A DNA stretch of 64,000 nt from Helichrysum umbraculigerum (lineage: Eukaryota; Streptophyta; Magnoliopsida; Asterales; Asteraceae): the NCBI GenBank assembly GCA_949592205.1, contig CATIUR010000003.1:83663001-83727000 (forward strand), given 5' to 3'. Numbering within the stretch: the stretch's first letter is position 1; each line of letters starts with the position of its first letter. Positions 1 to 12,861 of this stretch are shown here, piece after piece. The translations under genes were made by a program, and so were the position numbers. The notes beneath the pieces are model-generated. The model did not search any database. It had not been told where the DNA came from and was given only the letters and a program-made list of their open reading frames with translations.

Positions 1-1579
1 ATCGATAAATACTTTATATTATGTTTATAATATAACGAACATATACGTTTTGCTTAAAACGTGACCGAACGCGATGAAAACGCGTGAAACGCACCCGACA
101 GACGAAATAAATCCAAGTTATATTTTTATAACCCATAACTAAGTATTTTGATAAAATACTTCAAGTAAAAATGAAGCGATTACACAGATACAATTATAAC
201 GTTTAAAAACGCTGCACGACTCGAATAAACACACATTTCGCAACCGACGACCAAACGAAAATCCAAATATTAATTTGGTAACTTAAAATATATCATATTG
301 AGTAAAACATTTATTTAAAAATATCATGTTTAAAATCGTTAATAAAAACGTACTATTTAAATGTTATACGATTAAACGATCGGGTAAACGAACACGGGAC
401 TTAACATAACTTTGGGGAAATGATTTAAACACCCACATGGGGGTGGGAACCATGAAAATCAGCTGCCCTTGGCAGGCCCCACACCCCCATTCCCTTCCTT
501 CCTTGCTTCTTTGACTAAAACACCCTCCTCTCTCTCCATTTCTTGCTGAATTCCAGAAAAAGAAGGTCACCATAATCCACCAAAAACACCCCCTAAAACC
601 TCCTCTAATTTCAATACGACTTGGAGCAAAAACGATCACCACGCAACGAGGAACAATCCTATCTTTTCGGTTTCTCCATACACGTTGTAAGAATCTCGTC
701 ACTTCTATTAAATACTTTTATCTTATTCATTAGCATGTTAGTATGTTTGTTCAACCATAAAATGTCCAAATTATAAGCCGAAACGCATTTTTAAAACTCG
801 AAAACCTACACAGTATTTTGTGACAGAAAAAATGCACCACTTCCACGATTTTTAGAAAAATCATTTCAACATGAAAATGGACTTTTCTTAAGCCTAAAAT
901 GTAGTACTAGAAGTAAGCTTTCTAAAAAAATTTATTTCGTAACGTTTCGGGTCGGTTTGATACCCGAAAATAATTTTCTCCGGTGACATAGACTTACTGT
1001 TCCGGCGGCCAGAAAACTTCCGCCTACTTCTCGAGACCATAACTCGAGTTCTAGACCACTAACCAAAATCTCACAAATTTTGTTATCTTTAAAAAGTTCT
1101 TCTATAGCCTCGACTAAAAATACACGGATTCTTCCATAAATTCAATCTATGAAAACAGTTTAAAATCGGACCAAACAGAAACTGTGATACTTTGTGATTT
1201 TTTTAAAAAATATCAAAATATCTCCAAAAGTCATAAAAAATTACAGGAAGTACATAAGATATGTGGGAACGTCGTGTAAAAATTTCGGAATGTTTCGATA
1301 ACGTTTGCTTAGTCAAATAAAATTCACAAATTCGGAATAATTTTACTCCGAACTTTGACTTTCGTTGACTTTCGGATTTTCAAGCTAACTTCGGATTTTT
1401 TTGCCAAATTTGGATTTTTGACTCCGAAAGTCAACTTTCGGAGTTGACTTTTGCTAAATTCGGATGAATAGTGTTTTTGGCCCAAAACCTTGAATTTTGA
1501 CACTTTCGGACCTCAAACTTTCGGATATAAACACACGAATACACTCGGACATATATATACACTCGGACATATATGCTTT

Positions 1580-1655
<76 letters not shown>

Positions 1656-2769
1656 CTTGGAAATATTATGGTAGACGAATACATACTTTCACATATGTAT
1701 ATACTTTTATAAGTATACAAATCAACGAACACATAACAATAATAATAATTTGAATTTATTATTACGAAAACCCACCAACGGACCGTACATGTTTTCAAAA
1801 ACACAAACAAACAAACTATTGGACATTACTAGTTGGTTGAACAACTAGCATAGGTGATCTTTTAAGATACCTACTCACTATCATAACCTTGCGCGTTTAG
1901 GACGCCCGGCAGGTTACAGTCACTTAGACGACATCATATCTTTGTGCACTATCATTATTTGCTATTAGCAAACGCATCAGACTCAGGTGTGTCTCATGGC
2001 CCCGACTTTACTGTTTTTACTCCCGGGGTGGCAATACATGCTCTACTTTGTTTTACATGTGAACACGAGTACTAAAACTCGCTATATTCTGCAGGAGCTG
2101 TTTTTCTAATCATTTTAAGTCCTCTACGATCATAGTTTGGTAATACTTTTGTAGCGTGAATGTTAGTGTATGGTACCATATGGGATTGACAATCCCCGTC
2201 CGGGTTAGCAAGAACTAACTGGTCAAATGGACGCATTATCATTTGTTCATACGAGTGTAGATTAGACACTCGCAGGGAGGCACCCTCGATCAGGCACTTG
2301 ATTGTGATCCTGACACCTCAGTTAAGCTCAGACTATGACCTCATGGCAGACATATACATTATTTGATTGATTTCAAATCATTATACTAAATCTTGTGGTT
2401 CACACATTACTTTATCATTATACAAACATGTGAGCTCACCAGCTTTTAGCTGACCTTTTAGCATGTATTCTCAGGTACTCAGCAGTAGTAGTTCTGCTCG
2501 CTCAGGATGCCCATTAGCTCGAGTCTCATGCAACTATCAGGAGATTGTCATGCATTACTATATTTTGTAACATAGTTATGCCTTAGAATCTCTTACATCA
2601 ATTACGAGCTTTTGTAAACACTATAACTTGTAAAACTTTTACATTATATTAATGTAACTTGTAAACCACGCATATAGAGTCGTTCATTATATATCTTGTG
2701 TGCTTTGATTGCCCGATTAGTCGCGCCCCGACCCGTATCGCTTCCGCATCATAATTTGGGGGTGCGACA
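1..2769 (+). repeat. 5' LTR of the chromovirus (first ~227 bp outside window)
   Basis: It is colinear with 47446-50277 and ends in the same GGGGTGCGACA. Small indels separate the two LTRs. The clearest is a pyrimidine-rich stretch of about 58 bp (near 47969-48026) present in the 3' LTR but absent here near position 521. Short open frames inside, including a Tyr-Ile repeat, are by-products of the AT microsatellite and are not genes. Confidence 0.93.
1583..1653. repeat. (AT)n microsatellite inside the 5' LTR
   Basis: About 70 bp of uninterrupted AT dinucleotides. The 3' LTR carries the same tract at 49118-49190. Confidence 0.97.
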
Positions 2770-2772
2770 AAT

Positions 2773-2790
2773 TGGTATCAGAGCCTAAGG
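2773..2790 (+). other. Primer-binding site, initiator tRNA-Met type
   Basis: TGGTATCAGAGC starts 4-5 bp after the CA end of the 5' LTR. This is the usual plant tRNA-Met primer complement and fixes the LTR/internal boundary and the plus orientation. Confidence 0.93.
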
Positions 2791-4934
2791 TTGTAGTGAA
2801 CTAAGTTGAATTTAGTGGGCCTAGACTATGACCGTTAGGCAGTATTTTTCTTATTAGGTATGACTAGTTCAGGAATTACATCATACGACTTTAATTTAAC
2901 ATAGCCTGATCAACTATGTACAATTAAGGAAAGATGATGTGAGGTTTGAAACGGTTATGTTGAACAGGAATACACTAGTTGACTCTGACCACGAGGGAAA
3001 CTGGGACTTATACTTGTTTGTGCTAGACACATTAGGCTATATTATATGTTATATATATATAGGCCTCACTCACTAACGCTCTTGCCATAGAAATGGCAGA
3101 CTTCTCAGCTAGACAAACAACACGTACTTCATCATCTATCTCTCGCTCACGTCGTAGCCACTCAGAACCACTCATGGCTAGACACACTAGAAACTCACAC
3201 CGAGCTAGGCCCTATCACAACCCAGCCGTCACAGAAAACGTATCTGCTCTAGATCGCCATAGGGCAATTGCTCACCAGTGGAGCTAGTTAGCGACGGCTA
3301 TTGCTACCTAGAGAATCGAGGAAAAACACCGAAATCCTCGCTTATGTTGAAGGATACTCAATCATGGAATCTCTCTCTGTACACTCAGAAACCTACATAC
3401 CTCAATGTACCTGTGTTAACTGCTCGAGTTCACCGTCACGAACGCGGGATACACGACTTGGAAATCGAACAACATGATAAACCGATCACCAAACTATAAT
3501 GAGCAACGAAACTATAATCTCGCAAAATATTCGTCACCCAGGCACGATACATTCATTACGGCACTTCGGGTGCTGCATTTGGGCACTTTGTACTACTTTC
3601 GATGCACACGTGCATACATTTGAAAACACACGATTTATTTCTCATCCTTGGCAATTTGTGCTACATTCGGAAATCATATGATTTACACCTACTTCTGGCC
3701 CTTGTGCCACATCCGATAATTACACGACTCATAGCATTCGTGCTACGCATGAAAATCACTCGGTTTAAACTTACACCTAGCCACCGTGCTACTACAATCT
3801 ACTCTTATCGTAGACATGTGGACCACGTGTGTTATACACAACATCTACACATTGGGATGTTTTTCCAACCATTGAATTTATTCCAACAATTAACGCGTAA
3901 CTTAGTTTACAACTTTGATCACTACGGCAAGGAGTACTTGCAGCTATGAAATTACCAACAAATCTTATCAAATCTTTGGTCACTTCGAAATTATAACATA
4001 GTCATGGCTGACTACTTTAAGAACACTACCCGGTCATTGTTATGACTACTTTTCGAATCCATAATTGGATTAACCACAACTTCTGAGACATAGAGAACGA
4101 GACTCAACCATCACTTACTACCTCCTGCCTATTCAACCACAAATACATGATAACGACACTGCTAACAAAGAAATCGATGGAGTTGGAACTAACTCATCAC
4201 CCAGAACTAATACGTCTAATTTTCTATGTTTCATCAGTACTAAATTTTTTCGAATATCCTTACCACACGACTAGAGTAGCACAAACGCCACGTAAACGCA
4301 AGGAAATCTTATCAAAAACCTGGAGTACTACTCCGACTACATGACAAGGATCACCTAGTTTATTTCATAAAACTCTCATAAATCGTCCGGATGTGATAAT
4401 GCCTGGCACGTTCTATAAACCACAAATCGTATACATTATTTACATTTCGCCTTGAATTATAAATCTTATTAATATGTGTTGATAGAATCGACCTACCGTA
4501 AGGTCACATGTTACCTCCCCTAAACGCAACCACAATGATCCTAAATATTCAGGCAAGGATCTCATTCACTAATTATTCCCTTTCGATTTGAGAATAGAAC
4601 GCTATGAGAATTGGCCAAATACCATAGAATTAGAATATCATGGAACGCGTTTAGGCAAAATGCACCTGGCATGGGGACGGGATGCACAACTCCATGAGAA
4701 TCTTCATGATCTTTACAAAACCAGATATATCACCCATCTCAAGATAATGGAGACCAGCGACGAAGTCGCCAACTTACGACTAAAACTAGTATGCAGAATA
4801 GAAACCACTTGAAACCAGTCAACTTTCTCTTGGCATGCATTGTATGTGGGAAAACATCCCTAACAATTTTTCAGTTGATATTCTCCGTGGACCTTTCACA
4901 AACACAAATCTTTCAACCGCTTCTCACTGGATAT
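2791..4934 (+). pseudogene. Decayed 5' internal (gag) region of the chromovirus
   Basis: This is where gag should begin. Only short open pieces remain: 3093-3287, which is Ser/Arg rich, and 4588-4812. No zinc knuckle, capsid motif, protease or reverse transcriptase was recognised. Between about 3560 and 3800 there are loosely repeated blocks beginning with variants of GTGCTAC. The region ends at the level-2 insertion, with GATAT at 4930-4934 serving as its left TSD. Assignment to gag rests on position only. Confidence 0.45.
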
Positions 4935-6355
4935 TGATGAACGCCAAAATATGCTATTTTATAGTACTAATTACCCCTTTATTCAATACATTTCTTATGC
5001 ATTTTTATTGAATGTGATACTCATTTCGTTCATATTTGCATTTAGGAGTTATTTGGAGCTTGAATCAGAAAAGAAGCGGAAAACGTGCTAGTATTGAAAA
5101 AAATAGCTAAAATGGTTGAAGATTGATCATTTGAAGTCGACTGGCTAAAAAGTTGGAAATTAACATCCATACGGCGTATGGAAATCAATACGGCGTATGG
5201 ATGTTGTGAGCCGGGCCACCAGAATACGCGGGCTGGATCCATGGGCTTTTCAATCCATACGGCGTATGGATGTCCATACGGCTTATGGATTGCCTCGGCA
5301 GAAACCCTAAATATTTCATTTTACTCTCATTTTTAGGGTATCAATCATATTTTTCTTCCAGCCGGTTTTACCACTCAAAAACTCTAATTCCAGAGCAATT
5401 TTTGGAGGAGAAAGATCAAGAAGAATTGAAGCTTATCATTCGTTCAATCCTTATTTCGGTTTCTCGGTTCGAATACATTTCTTCTTTTCATTTGATTATG
5501 ATTTCGGTTATGAATATGAATCTGAGTTTCTGTAAAATTATGATTGGCTAATTCTTTTTATTGTATTTGCTTGGATAATGATACTTAGATTACGGATTGA
5601 TTATTGATTTGCGGATTTAATTGGATTTTTTGAAAGTTTACGTGTTTATTTGACGATCCTTGGTTATTGAATGATTATTAGTAATTACCTAACGTAGTTT
5701 TATGGTTAATTGAGATTGATTTCCTTTTAATTATAAAATTATTGATAATTGTTGATTTCAATTGATGATTGTTGCTGAATATATTGAGTTTGACGGGTTA
5801 GGGTTAATAATTGGTAATGATCATTGATGAACAAGATAACTTTAATTAGTTATAGACTTTGTTGATTCAAGTCAAGAAAATAAATCACTTAAACGGTGTT
5901 GGTTTAATTTAGAATACAATTTGGTGGGCAACGTTAAATTGAACTGTTAGCGTGTTGAAAACAACTTTGTGTCTTTCTTAATTGTGTTTATATCAGTCTA
6001 TCTTGTAAGGAAGATTGGTAATATTTGTCAAATCACCAATAAATCCATATGTTAGCAAATCAATAAAATGATTTCCGGACTCTAAGGAAAGTAATCCAAG
6101 CAAATGCATTTCTTTTATTATTGAATTAAATAAAATTTTTTAAGTAATTATTTTAGTATTTCTTTATTTTATTATTAAGTTTTATTTAATAAACTATTCT
6201 TCATAATTGTTTGCCAATTGTTCGATCGGAACTAAAACGCCACCATTATTTATTGCTTTCATTATTTGTATCAATTTCCAGTTTATTTAATTAAACATCC
6301 GTTCCCTGTGTTCGATCCGGACTTATCATACTATACTATTATATGACCAGGTATT
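4935..6355 (+). repeat. 5' LTR of the Athila-like element, left part
   Basis: It matches 43794-45215 closely. The LTR is interrupted after GTATT by the minus-strand element and resumes at 19958. The uninterrupted 3' copy reads straight through this site, which proves the insertion point. Confidence 0.95.
5167..5288. repeat. Four palindromic 15-mers in the Athila-like LTR
   Basis: CCATACGGCGTATGG occurs at 5167, 5186 (first C pair changed), 5255 and 5274 (one change in the right arm). The units come in two pairs, and each pair is itself arranged as a larger palindrome. They lie just upstream of an AAACCCTAAAT leader-like stretch. Confidence 0.95.
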
Positions 6356-8919
6356 TGTTGTGCTCACACCGTGTCGTTGTTTTTCAAATGATGATGCAAG
6401 CGCAGCAGGGTTTTAAATTTATATTTTGCGGGGCTTAAATTAACCGTACTACCTACTTGATTAGTAAGCGGTAAGTATAACCTAAGATCGTTCTATGAAT
6501 CCAAACATGTGGGCGATTAAAGTTGACACTTTCAGTAGAGAAGTATTTAGGATGGTATAAAGTAGGTAGGTTTGGGATTTAAAGACAGATAATTAAAATG
6601 CGGGAAAGTAAATTGCAGGAAAATAAAATGCAGGAAAGCAGATAAAGATAAAGGTGTGATTGCTGAGATTTCGATAATTAATATTTCAGGATGACAGAAC
6701 AAATAGGGTTGATACTAAATGTGGCAGTTAAACTACTAGGTGTAAACTCTAGAACCCTACCAACTCGGTTTCCCATTGGCGTGTCACTTGGAACTAGGTT
6801 ATCGTGATTCTGATCGGAGCAATACGCAAACTTCCAATACTCATCTAGTTGAAAGATGAGCAACCTATTTTGGTGTTATACCGAGGTGCATGAATCAGTA
6901 GCGTATCGTCTCATAGGTCCGACCGTTCTTAACCCCTAAGGTAGTTTACTACTTTATTAGCACGAAGATTAATAGCTTTGTATGTTTAGACCGCCGATTA
7001 TGTAAGACTTAGTGTTTTATGAACTCTAGGTAACTAGGACTTTGTTCTTATCCCTAGGTCTAGTCTTTGTTTAATTAAGTTCTAATTACTTCGACTTATG
7101 ATTTAAGTTCTCCTTTTCAAACAGTTATACATCTCCAGATTATCCGCAGTTTGATAAAACGTGTTTCATATGAGGACCATGCCTTTCAATAATAGACAGT
7201 GTACTTTACATGAGATTTCCACTGCTTCTTATATCCAACACGCGGTCAAGAGTAATTGACAGTGAAAGTGACACTCTAACTAATTAAATGTAAAGCAGTG
7301 CAGAAAAGTAAACCTAATATATACAACGAGTGATTTCACTGTGTCTTACTTATTGCATGTCATTGGCACAGATAACTACTTACCATAATTAAGGTTGATC
7401 AGGTCCTAATTACTAGGTTGCAGTCACGTGGATAACTGGAAAGGGTGCTCCATAAATTAAACTTAAATTCATAAAGTCCTAACAATACAAGGGTTATTAT
7501 CTCCTATTTTATCTGAACGTGTCTTACGAACATTATTTTATAATGCATTGATTCTCGTAGGATACACCAGTTAGTTGTGTAGTTGTATTATCCTTTCGGA
7601 GTTCCAACTTTTAAACCAGAGCAGATTCCAATGATATAACTACCTTCGGTCATTTATCGGCTTTCGTACTTTTGTACTTTGCATGAAGCATTTCCAGCAC
7701 TGTACCAAATAAACAGTTGAATAGGGGCCGTTATATCATTTTACGATTATCGTGCATTGATTGTGTAATGACATCCTTACTTATAATTATCTACATCATC
7801 AGCAATCACAATAATAAACTACTCGCAATCCATGGCAACAAATAAATCACATACCAGGCAATAATACATATTCAAAATATGAAATGGGATAAGTATAATA
7901 AAAGTTTAGATATCACCCGGAATTAAATGCGTAGCAGCGTATTATTATAATTGACAAACTCTTTCACACGTACAAAGATTGATCTCCGAATCTCTAGCAT
8001 TCGCCCTAGCTTCTACGTTAGTCCATGGACTAATTACAATATTCCTAGAATGAGAAAGACTAAAAGACTACGAAAGATTTTCTAGCGAGAAAGAAAGAGT
8101 GAAATATGCTAGAATATGTGCATATGTATGGTGTGTGTTTCAAATGAACCTAAGCCTCCTATTTATAGGTGAGCTTTGGCTCACATTAGCACCAAGAGGT
8201 ACATGTTAGAAAAAGATGGCCAAAAGGGTGCACCAGGTACCGTACAACACGAAAAGTAGGCGCACCGGGTACTGTACAACACGAAAAGTAGGCGCACCAG
8301 GTACCAAAAGTTACCAAAAACGGAAACCGAGGCAGGGATGTGGTGGCCGGTGGCGGCCCTAGGGTGGCCAGCGGCGGTGGTGTGGTGGCCGGCGGCGGCT
8401 GGCCCACCCCTACCCCGTTTCGCCGTTTTTTGCTTCGTTTCTCGATTTGTGTGTGTTTTCTTCGTTATGCGTCCGTTTGCATCGATTCTTTTTTTGTTGG
8501 ATTCGTAATTCAAAAAGGAAGATTTTGACATAGGATAGGCCCTGAGATGAGGTCCCTAGCTCCGGATATTGCGTACGAATCATTTGGATCTTTCGGCGGG
8601 CGTAGAATCTTCATTCTTTATCCGTTTCAGTTGATTCTTCTTCTGTTGGATTCGTATTTTGAAAATGAACATCTTGGATAGAATGGATGTTGGTGAAGGG
8701 AATTTTAGTCTTGAAATCTCTTTTTGATGTCTTGAATCTTCAAACATGTGTGGAATCTTCGTTTCTCTTCCGTTTTGCTTGATTTTTATCGTGCAACCTT
8801 GTTTTGACCATCTTGGCATAATTTTATTGATTTGTACTGTATTTGAATTAAAATGCCAAGAATCGTTCCAGAATGAGAGAGATATCGATAGTAAAAACAT
8901 GACTTTTTACGCGATATCA
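6356..8919 (-). repeat. 3' LTR of the non-autonomous Athila-type element
   Basis: This 2564-bp LTR pairs with 17412-19952. It differs from its partner by a few single bases and a 21-bp indel in a GC-rich stretch near 8350-8400. A near tandem repeat with a period of about 32 bp lies at 8239-8305, on the upstream side of the promoter. Confidence 0.94.
8159..8168 (-). promoter_or_regulatory. TATA box of the 3' LTR
   Basis: On the minus strand this reads CTATAAATAG, a near-perfect plant TATA box. The same site is at 19213-19222 in the 5' LTR. Element transcription should start a few tens of bases to the left. Confidence 0.7.
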
Positions 8920-8936
8920 AGTATCCCACACTTAGA
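8920..8936 (-). other. Polypurine tract of the minus-strand element
   Basis: The minus strand reads CTAAGTGTGGGATACT immediately before the LTR start TGATATCGCG. The core CTAAGTGTGGGAT recurs internally at 11921, 11988 and 12051 (minus strand). Confidence 0.8.
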
Positions 8937-9216
8937 ACTTTGCTTGTCCTCAAGCAAACTCATTCATAAAAACTTATGGAAGGATTCTAATTGCATCATT
9001 TGCTAGAAATACTATTTTCAAAAAATATAAAATTATGGTTATGAAAGAGTTTTTTACTGGAAACTAAGGGTTTATAGAACTTGATACCTTCTTCGGGCAA
9101 CTTATAAGGTGATCATGACCAGGCAATCCTCACAAGTGGGTCACTCAAATCACTCAAGTGTTTAGGGTTTCCTACTTACTAGTGTCAATCACTCGGATAG
9201 CCAGTCATGCAGCATT

Positions 9217-10988
9217 TGATAACATTGAATAATGTTATATTTGTATAGTAATATTTCATAGTTTTTTATATACTTTTAGTTAGAATTATTTGATAAAAGT
9301 TAATTATTTTGTTCATATTTACAAAGTAGGTAGGATTAGAGCTTAAATTAGAAAAGATACGAAAAATAAGTTAAATAGAGTAATTTTTGTATAAAAGTTG
9401 TTTGTACCTATATATGATTGGGACAAAGTGGTTAAAAGAATGATAAAAATGAATAAAGTTTGTAAATATTTAAGTTCGAAAAGTTAAATGAGTTGAGCAA
9501 AAATAGTTAGATTGTATATTTATTTGAGTTTATGAGTTGGACCAAATAATTATTTGGGCTAAATATTAGTATTAGTATTAAAGTAAAATAAGTTAATATA
9601 ATAAACATATGATCATATATGCTAAGTACGTAGTATCTCATATATATTAAATATATGTTAATAGTAATAATGTAATAATTATAATAGATAATATGTAAAT
9701 AATTAGAATAATGATTTTTGTTTGGTGTCAGGTGGCCACGTGATTAAGCAAGGAAACAAGAAATGAAGCTAGTCAAACTGGGGCCCACTCCAAGTTCACA
9801 AACGATTTATGCAATTAAGAAATGAAGCCCAGACAAAGATGGATCCAGCTAGTTCGTGGGCCAGAGACAAGACAAATCGGGGTTGGGGCTAAGCAAAAGA
9901 AGAGGCGGTGGGCAATCTTGTGGAGTACACCATTTCACGTTTGACCGTCGGTCTTCACATTTAGCCGCCGGCTAAATTGGCCCCAGCAACATTTTAATAG
10001 CAGCCTTCATTCGGACGCAGAGACAGACACTTTTTCATAGAAAAAAAATAGGTTACGAATTTTGAAGGTATTTTTGAGGGTTTTCATACTTTTGGAGATC
10101 GTTCATTTGTTTCAATCATTCGGCTACTACGGATCATCATTTAATTATTGTAATCATTCGATCAACTCTTTTATTTCATTATAATTATGTTTTCTTTGAT
10201 TGCAATTATTTCTTGTGATTGTTCTTATTTGAATATGAGTAGCTAAACCTTTTATACATTTACTTGGATGAAATAACTATTGATTAGGGGTATTATTATT
10301 TGATGTTTATATTAATTTAATTACGTTTAATCGAGAACCTTATATATTTAGGTTTAATTATCAATTCTAATTTATTTGATAAATGAATAAGTGATTGTAG
10401 CGGATGTTTGTCACTTATATGTTTATTATCAATTGTTTGTCTATGAATAATGGAGCTTTGATTGCGGACGCAGATAAGTAATAAATTAGACAGTTAAACT
10501 TAAACGTATAAGATAGTGATTTTGGTGAACGTCTTTCACTAGATTAAATTGTAATTTGGTAAATTAAGATTAGTGTGTAGGTGATGGCGAATGTTAAGCC
10601 TAGACTAATCGAAATGAACACGAATTGCTAAATAAACTGGTTTTAACTAAATACCCCGAAGTCATTAGTGAAATAATCCAAGTAAGTGTTGTTTTTAATA
10701 TCTGATAAAGTTAAATCAATCAAATCATTTTAACTCTTTCTGAGTCCATTGCCTTAGTTTATTAAATTTAGTTGTTAAGCAACGTGACAATTCGGTCACA
10801 ACAAACCCAAGTCTTTTCTGTACTAAGTTAATTACATTAGTTTTAATTCTTAAATTCACAATCCCTGTGTAACGAACTTGGACTTACTTTAGCTATACTA
10901 TACACGATAGGGTATACTTACCTCAGTTGTGTAATAGTAAACGATCAGTATTTCTTTGTTTAATTTTATAACTAGGTTTTACACATCA
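9217..10988 (+). mobile_element. Solo LTR inside the minus-strand element (level 4)
   Basis: A 1772-bp block starting TGATAACATTG and ending TTACACATCA is flanked by the perfect 5-bp TSD GCATT (9212-9216 and 10989-10993). No internal region is present, as expected after LTR-LTR recombination. Parts of the sequence, such as the GGATTAGAGCTTAAATTAGA stretch, resemble the level-2 Athila-like LTR, so it is probably a related family. The orientation is inferred from that resemblance. Confidence 0.85.
9943..9977. repeat. Two palindromes in the solo LTR
   Basis: GACCGTCGGTC (9943-9953) is followed by the 19-bp ATTTAGCCGCCGGCTAAAT (9959-9977). Both have odd centres flanked by CCG and CGG. Confidence 0.85.
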
Positions 10989-10993
10989 GCATT

Positions 10994-12465
10994 CTCGTCA
11001 TAGGCTTGATCGAGAATCAAATCTCCATCACTTTTGATGAGGATGATACTAACCTTTCGAGATATCTTGGAAGGAATCGGGTTTTTTGGTTTGAAGAAGG
11101 TAAGCGGTGAGGGGTGTGATGGTTTTCCTTGTATTTTCTTGAAGCTTTTCCTTGAAATTCCTTAGGTTTTTGAAAGGACTACATAGCCTTTCTTCTTTGG
11201 ATTCTTCCTTTTTCTTGGCCCTTTTCATGATTGTGTCAGCGTGATTCTTTCGATTTCTCTTCTTTTTTTTTTTTTTTATTCTGCCGATCTTAATAATGTA
11301 CTTTGTGGCCTGGAAGGATTTTAATGATTTGGGTTATGTTGGCTTTTCTTGCAAAGGTCTTAGGAATTTGGGAGTGTCTCTGAATGTTTTCGGGTTGATG
11401 AGACTTCTGTAGGTTCGGGATAAATGACAGGAGATCTTTATTGGGTGTAAAGAGTGGGTGTTGAGTGGGTGAATGTTTGATGGTGGAAAGGTGTTTTGGA
11501 TTCCTTGGAAGCTATCAAGATAGGTTGTACCTATGCCACGTGTGGCATTCATCGATGTGATCTCGAAATGTATTACAAGAGCAGGTTCTAATTCAAATGC
11601 ATACATCGGCGCACACATGAAACGAAAAGTGAAGCATTTTAAAGATGAATGCTAATTATGGGCTCAAACCTCACGAATCGAATGTTTTGGTCTTTGTGTC
11701 TAGCCATGTGTTGCCTTTTTCGTCCGTATCTTATTCTAAAGCAGTTTTGTTTTTTTGTTAAAACTCATTTCTCGCTGTAGTTCATAGTTTTGAAAGATAG
11801 GATTTCTAAAGAGATGTTTTTTAATCCGAAAAATTTGAAATTTTTTCCATTTTTAGCCTTTTGATGAAAACATTGTTTGGCTTACGGACAAGAGGTAAAA
11901 CTTGCGGTTGTAGACCGAATATCCCACACTTAGAGGAACATTGTCCCTAATGTTCGAATCTATTTGTTGAACACCTCTTGAGGAAGTATCCCACACTTAG
12001 AGATTCTACTTATCTTTGGGTTGTTTCATAAGTGTTGTGTGGTATTAAGGATCCCACACTTAGTGTTGGAATATCGGGTGAGATAATCGAAGCTTTAAAC
12101 GGATAGAGAGTTTTGGAACGGTGTACCACTTTTGCTGTATGCGTTGTTTGCTGATTGCCAGGAGTTTGCTAGTCTGTGGCTTGTAGCTTATGGCTCCAGA
12201 ATTCTCCACCGTGGGGGTCTATTGCTTCCTTTGATCCGGTCTTCGATAAATATTCATTTGATCAAACAAACAATCCATTCAACAATCAAATAATAGCTGC
12301 TAATAAGAAAAATAAAATGAAAGCATAATAGAATAGTAAATAGATAGATGTGATGTCGAAGCATCAATCGTACATCAATACAGACAATAATAATATAGTA
12401 AATAGAGTTTTGGTAGAAAGTAGAGAGAAATCTGAAAGGGGAGCAATCCATTGCTCTGCTGATGA
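10994..12465 (-). other. 3' non-coding region of the minus-strand element
   Basis: No convincing gene. On the minus strand it carries three copies of the purine-tract core CTAAGTGTGGGAT, and beside one of them the phrase GGGACAATGTTCC, which is typical of the Athila post-pol region. A T-run lies near 11260-11278. Confidence 0.6.
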
Positions 12466-12861
12466 TCATGCTGCTGCAGTAGATGTGGTAGGTCCAGGAG
12501 AAGTCTCGTCTGATGAAGAGTCATCATGCTGATCGTTGGTGCCTTCGTTTGATGCATCATGGATAGCTTCTTTGTCTGGCATACCAATTGTAAAAGCTCC
12601 TTGATCTACTAGCTGATCGATTAGTGGCCCGGATGGTATTTCGAAGCTGTCGAATGGGAACATAGCTGATCCTTGGTGTGTGTTGTTTTGGAAGAGATCT
12701 GTCTATCTGTGAGATGAGACCGGCACAGGTATAGTAGCTGAAGGGATGGTATGTCTGCCAGTCCTGGGGCTCTGAATTGTGATAGTCCGTGCAGATACTC
12801 TAGATGTCCTGCTACCTCTCGATGTGTGTACTCTAAATGACCCAACAACTGACGGAATAGT
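12466..12861 (-). pseudogene. C-terminal continuation of the Athila ORF1-like frame beyond two TAG codons
   Basis: The reading frame of the 477-aa protein continues here. It ends with an Asp/Ser/Thr-rich tail and a stop at 12466. Only two nonsense codons interrupt it. Either the protein is truncated by mutation or, less likely, TAG readthrough occurs. Confidence 0.5.

Noticed and set aside
1454..1810. Open frames with Tyr-Ile repeats in the LTR
   Set aside because: Produced by the AT microsatellite; the same happens at 48952-49341.
6678..6863. A 61-aa ORF found identically at 17735-17920
   Set aside because: It is inside the paired LTRs; identity reflects the repeat, not a gene.
8181..8531. 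GC-rich ORFs in the LTR
   Set aside because: Created by the GC-rich repeat and tandem unit; different in the partner LTR because of the 21-bp indel.
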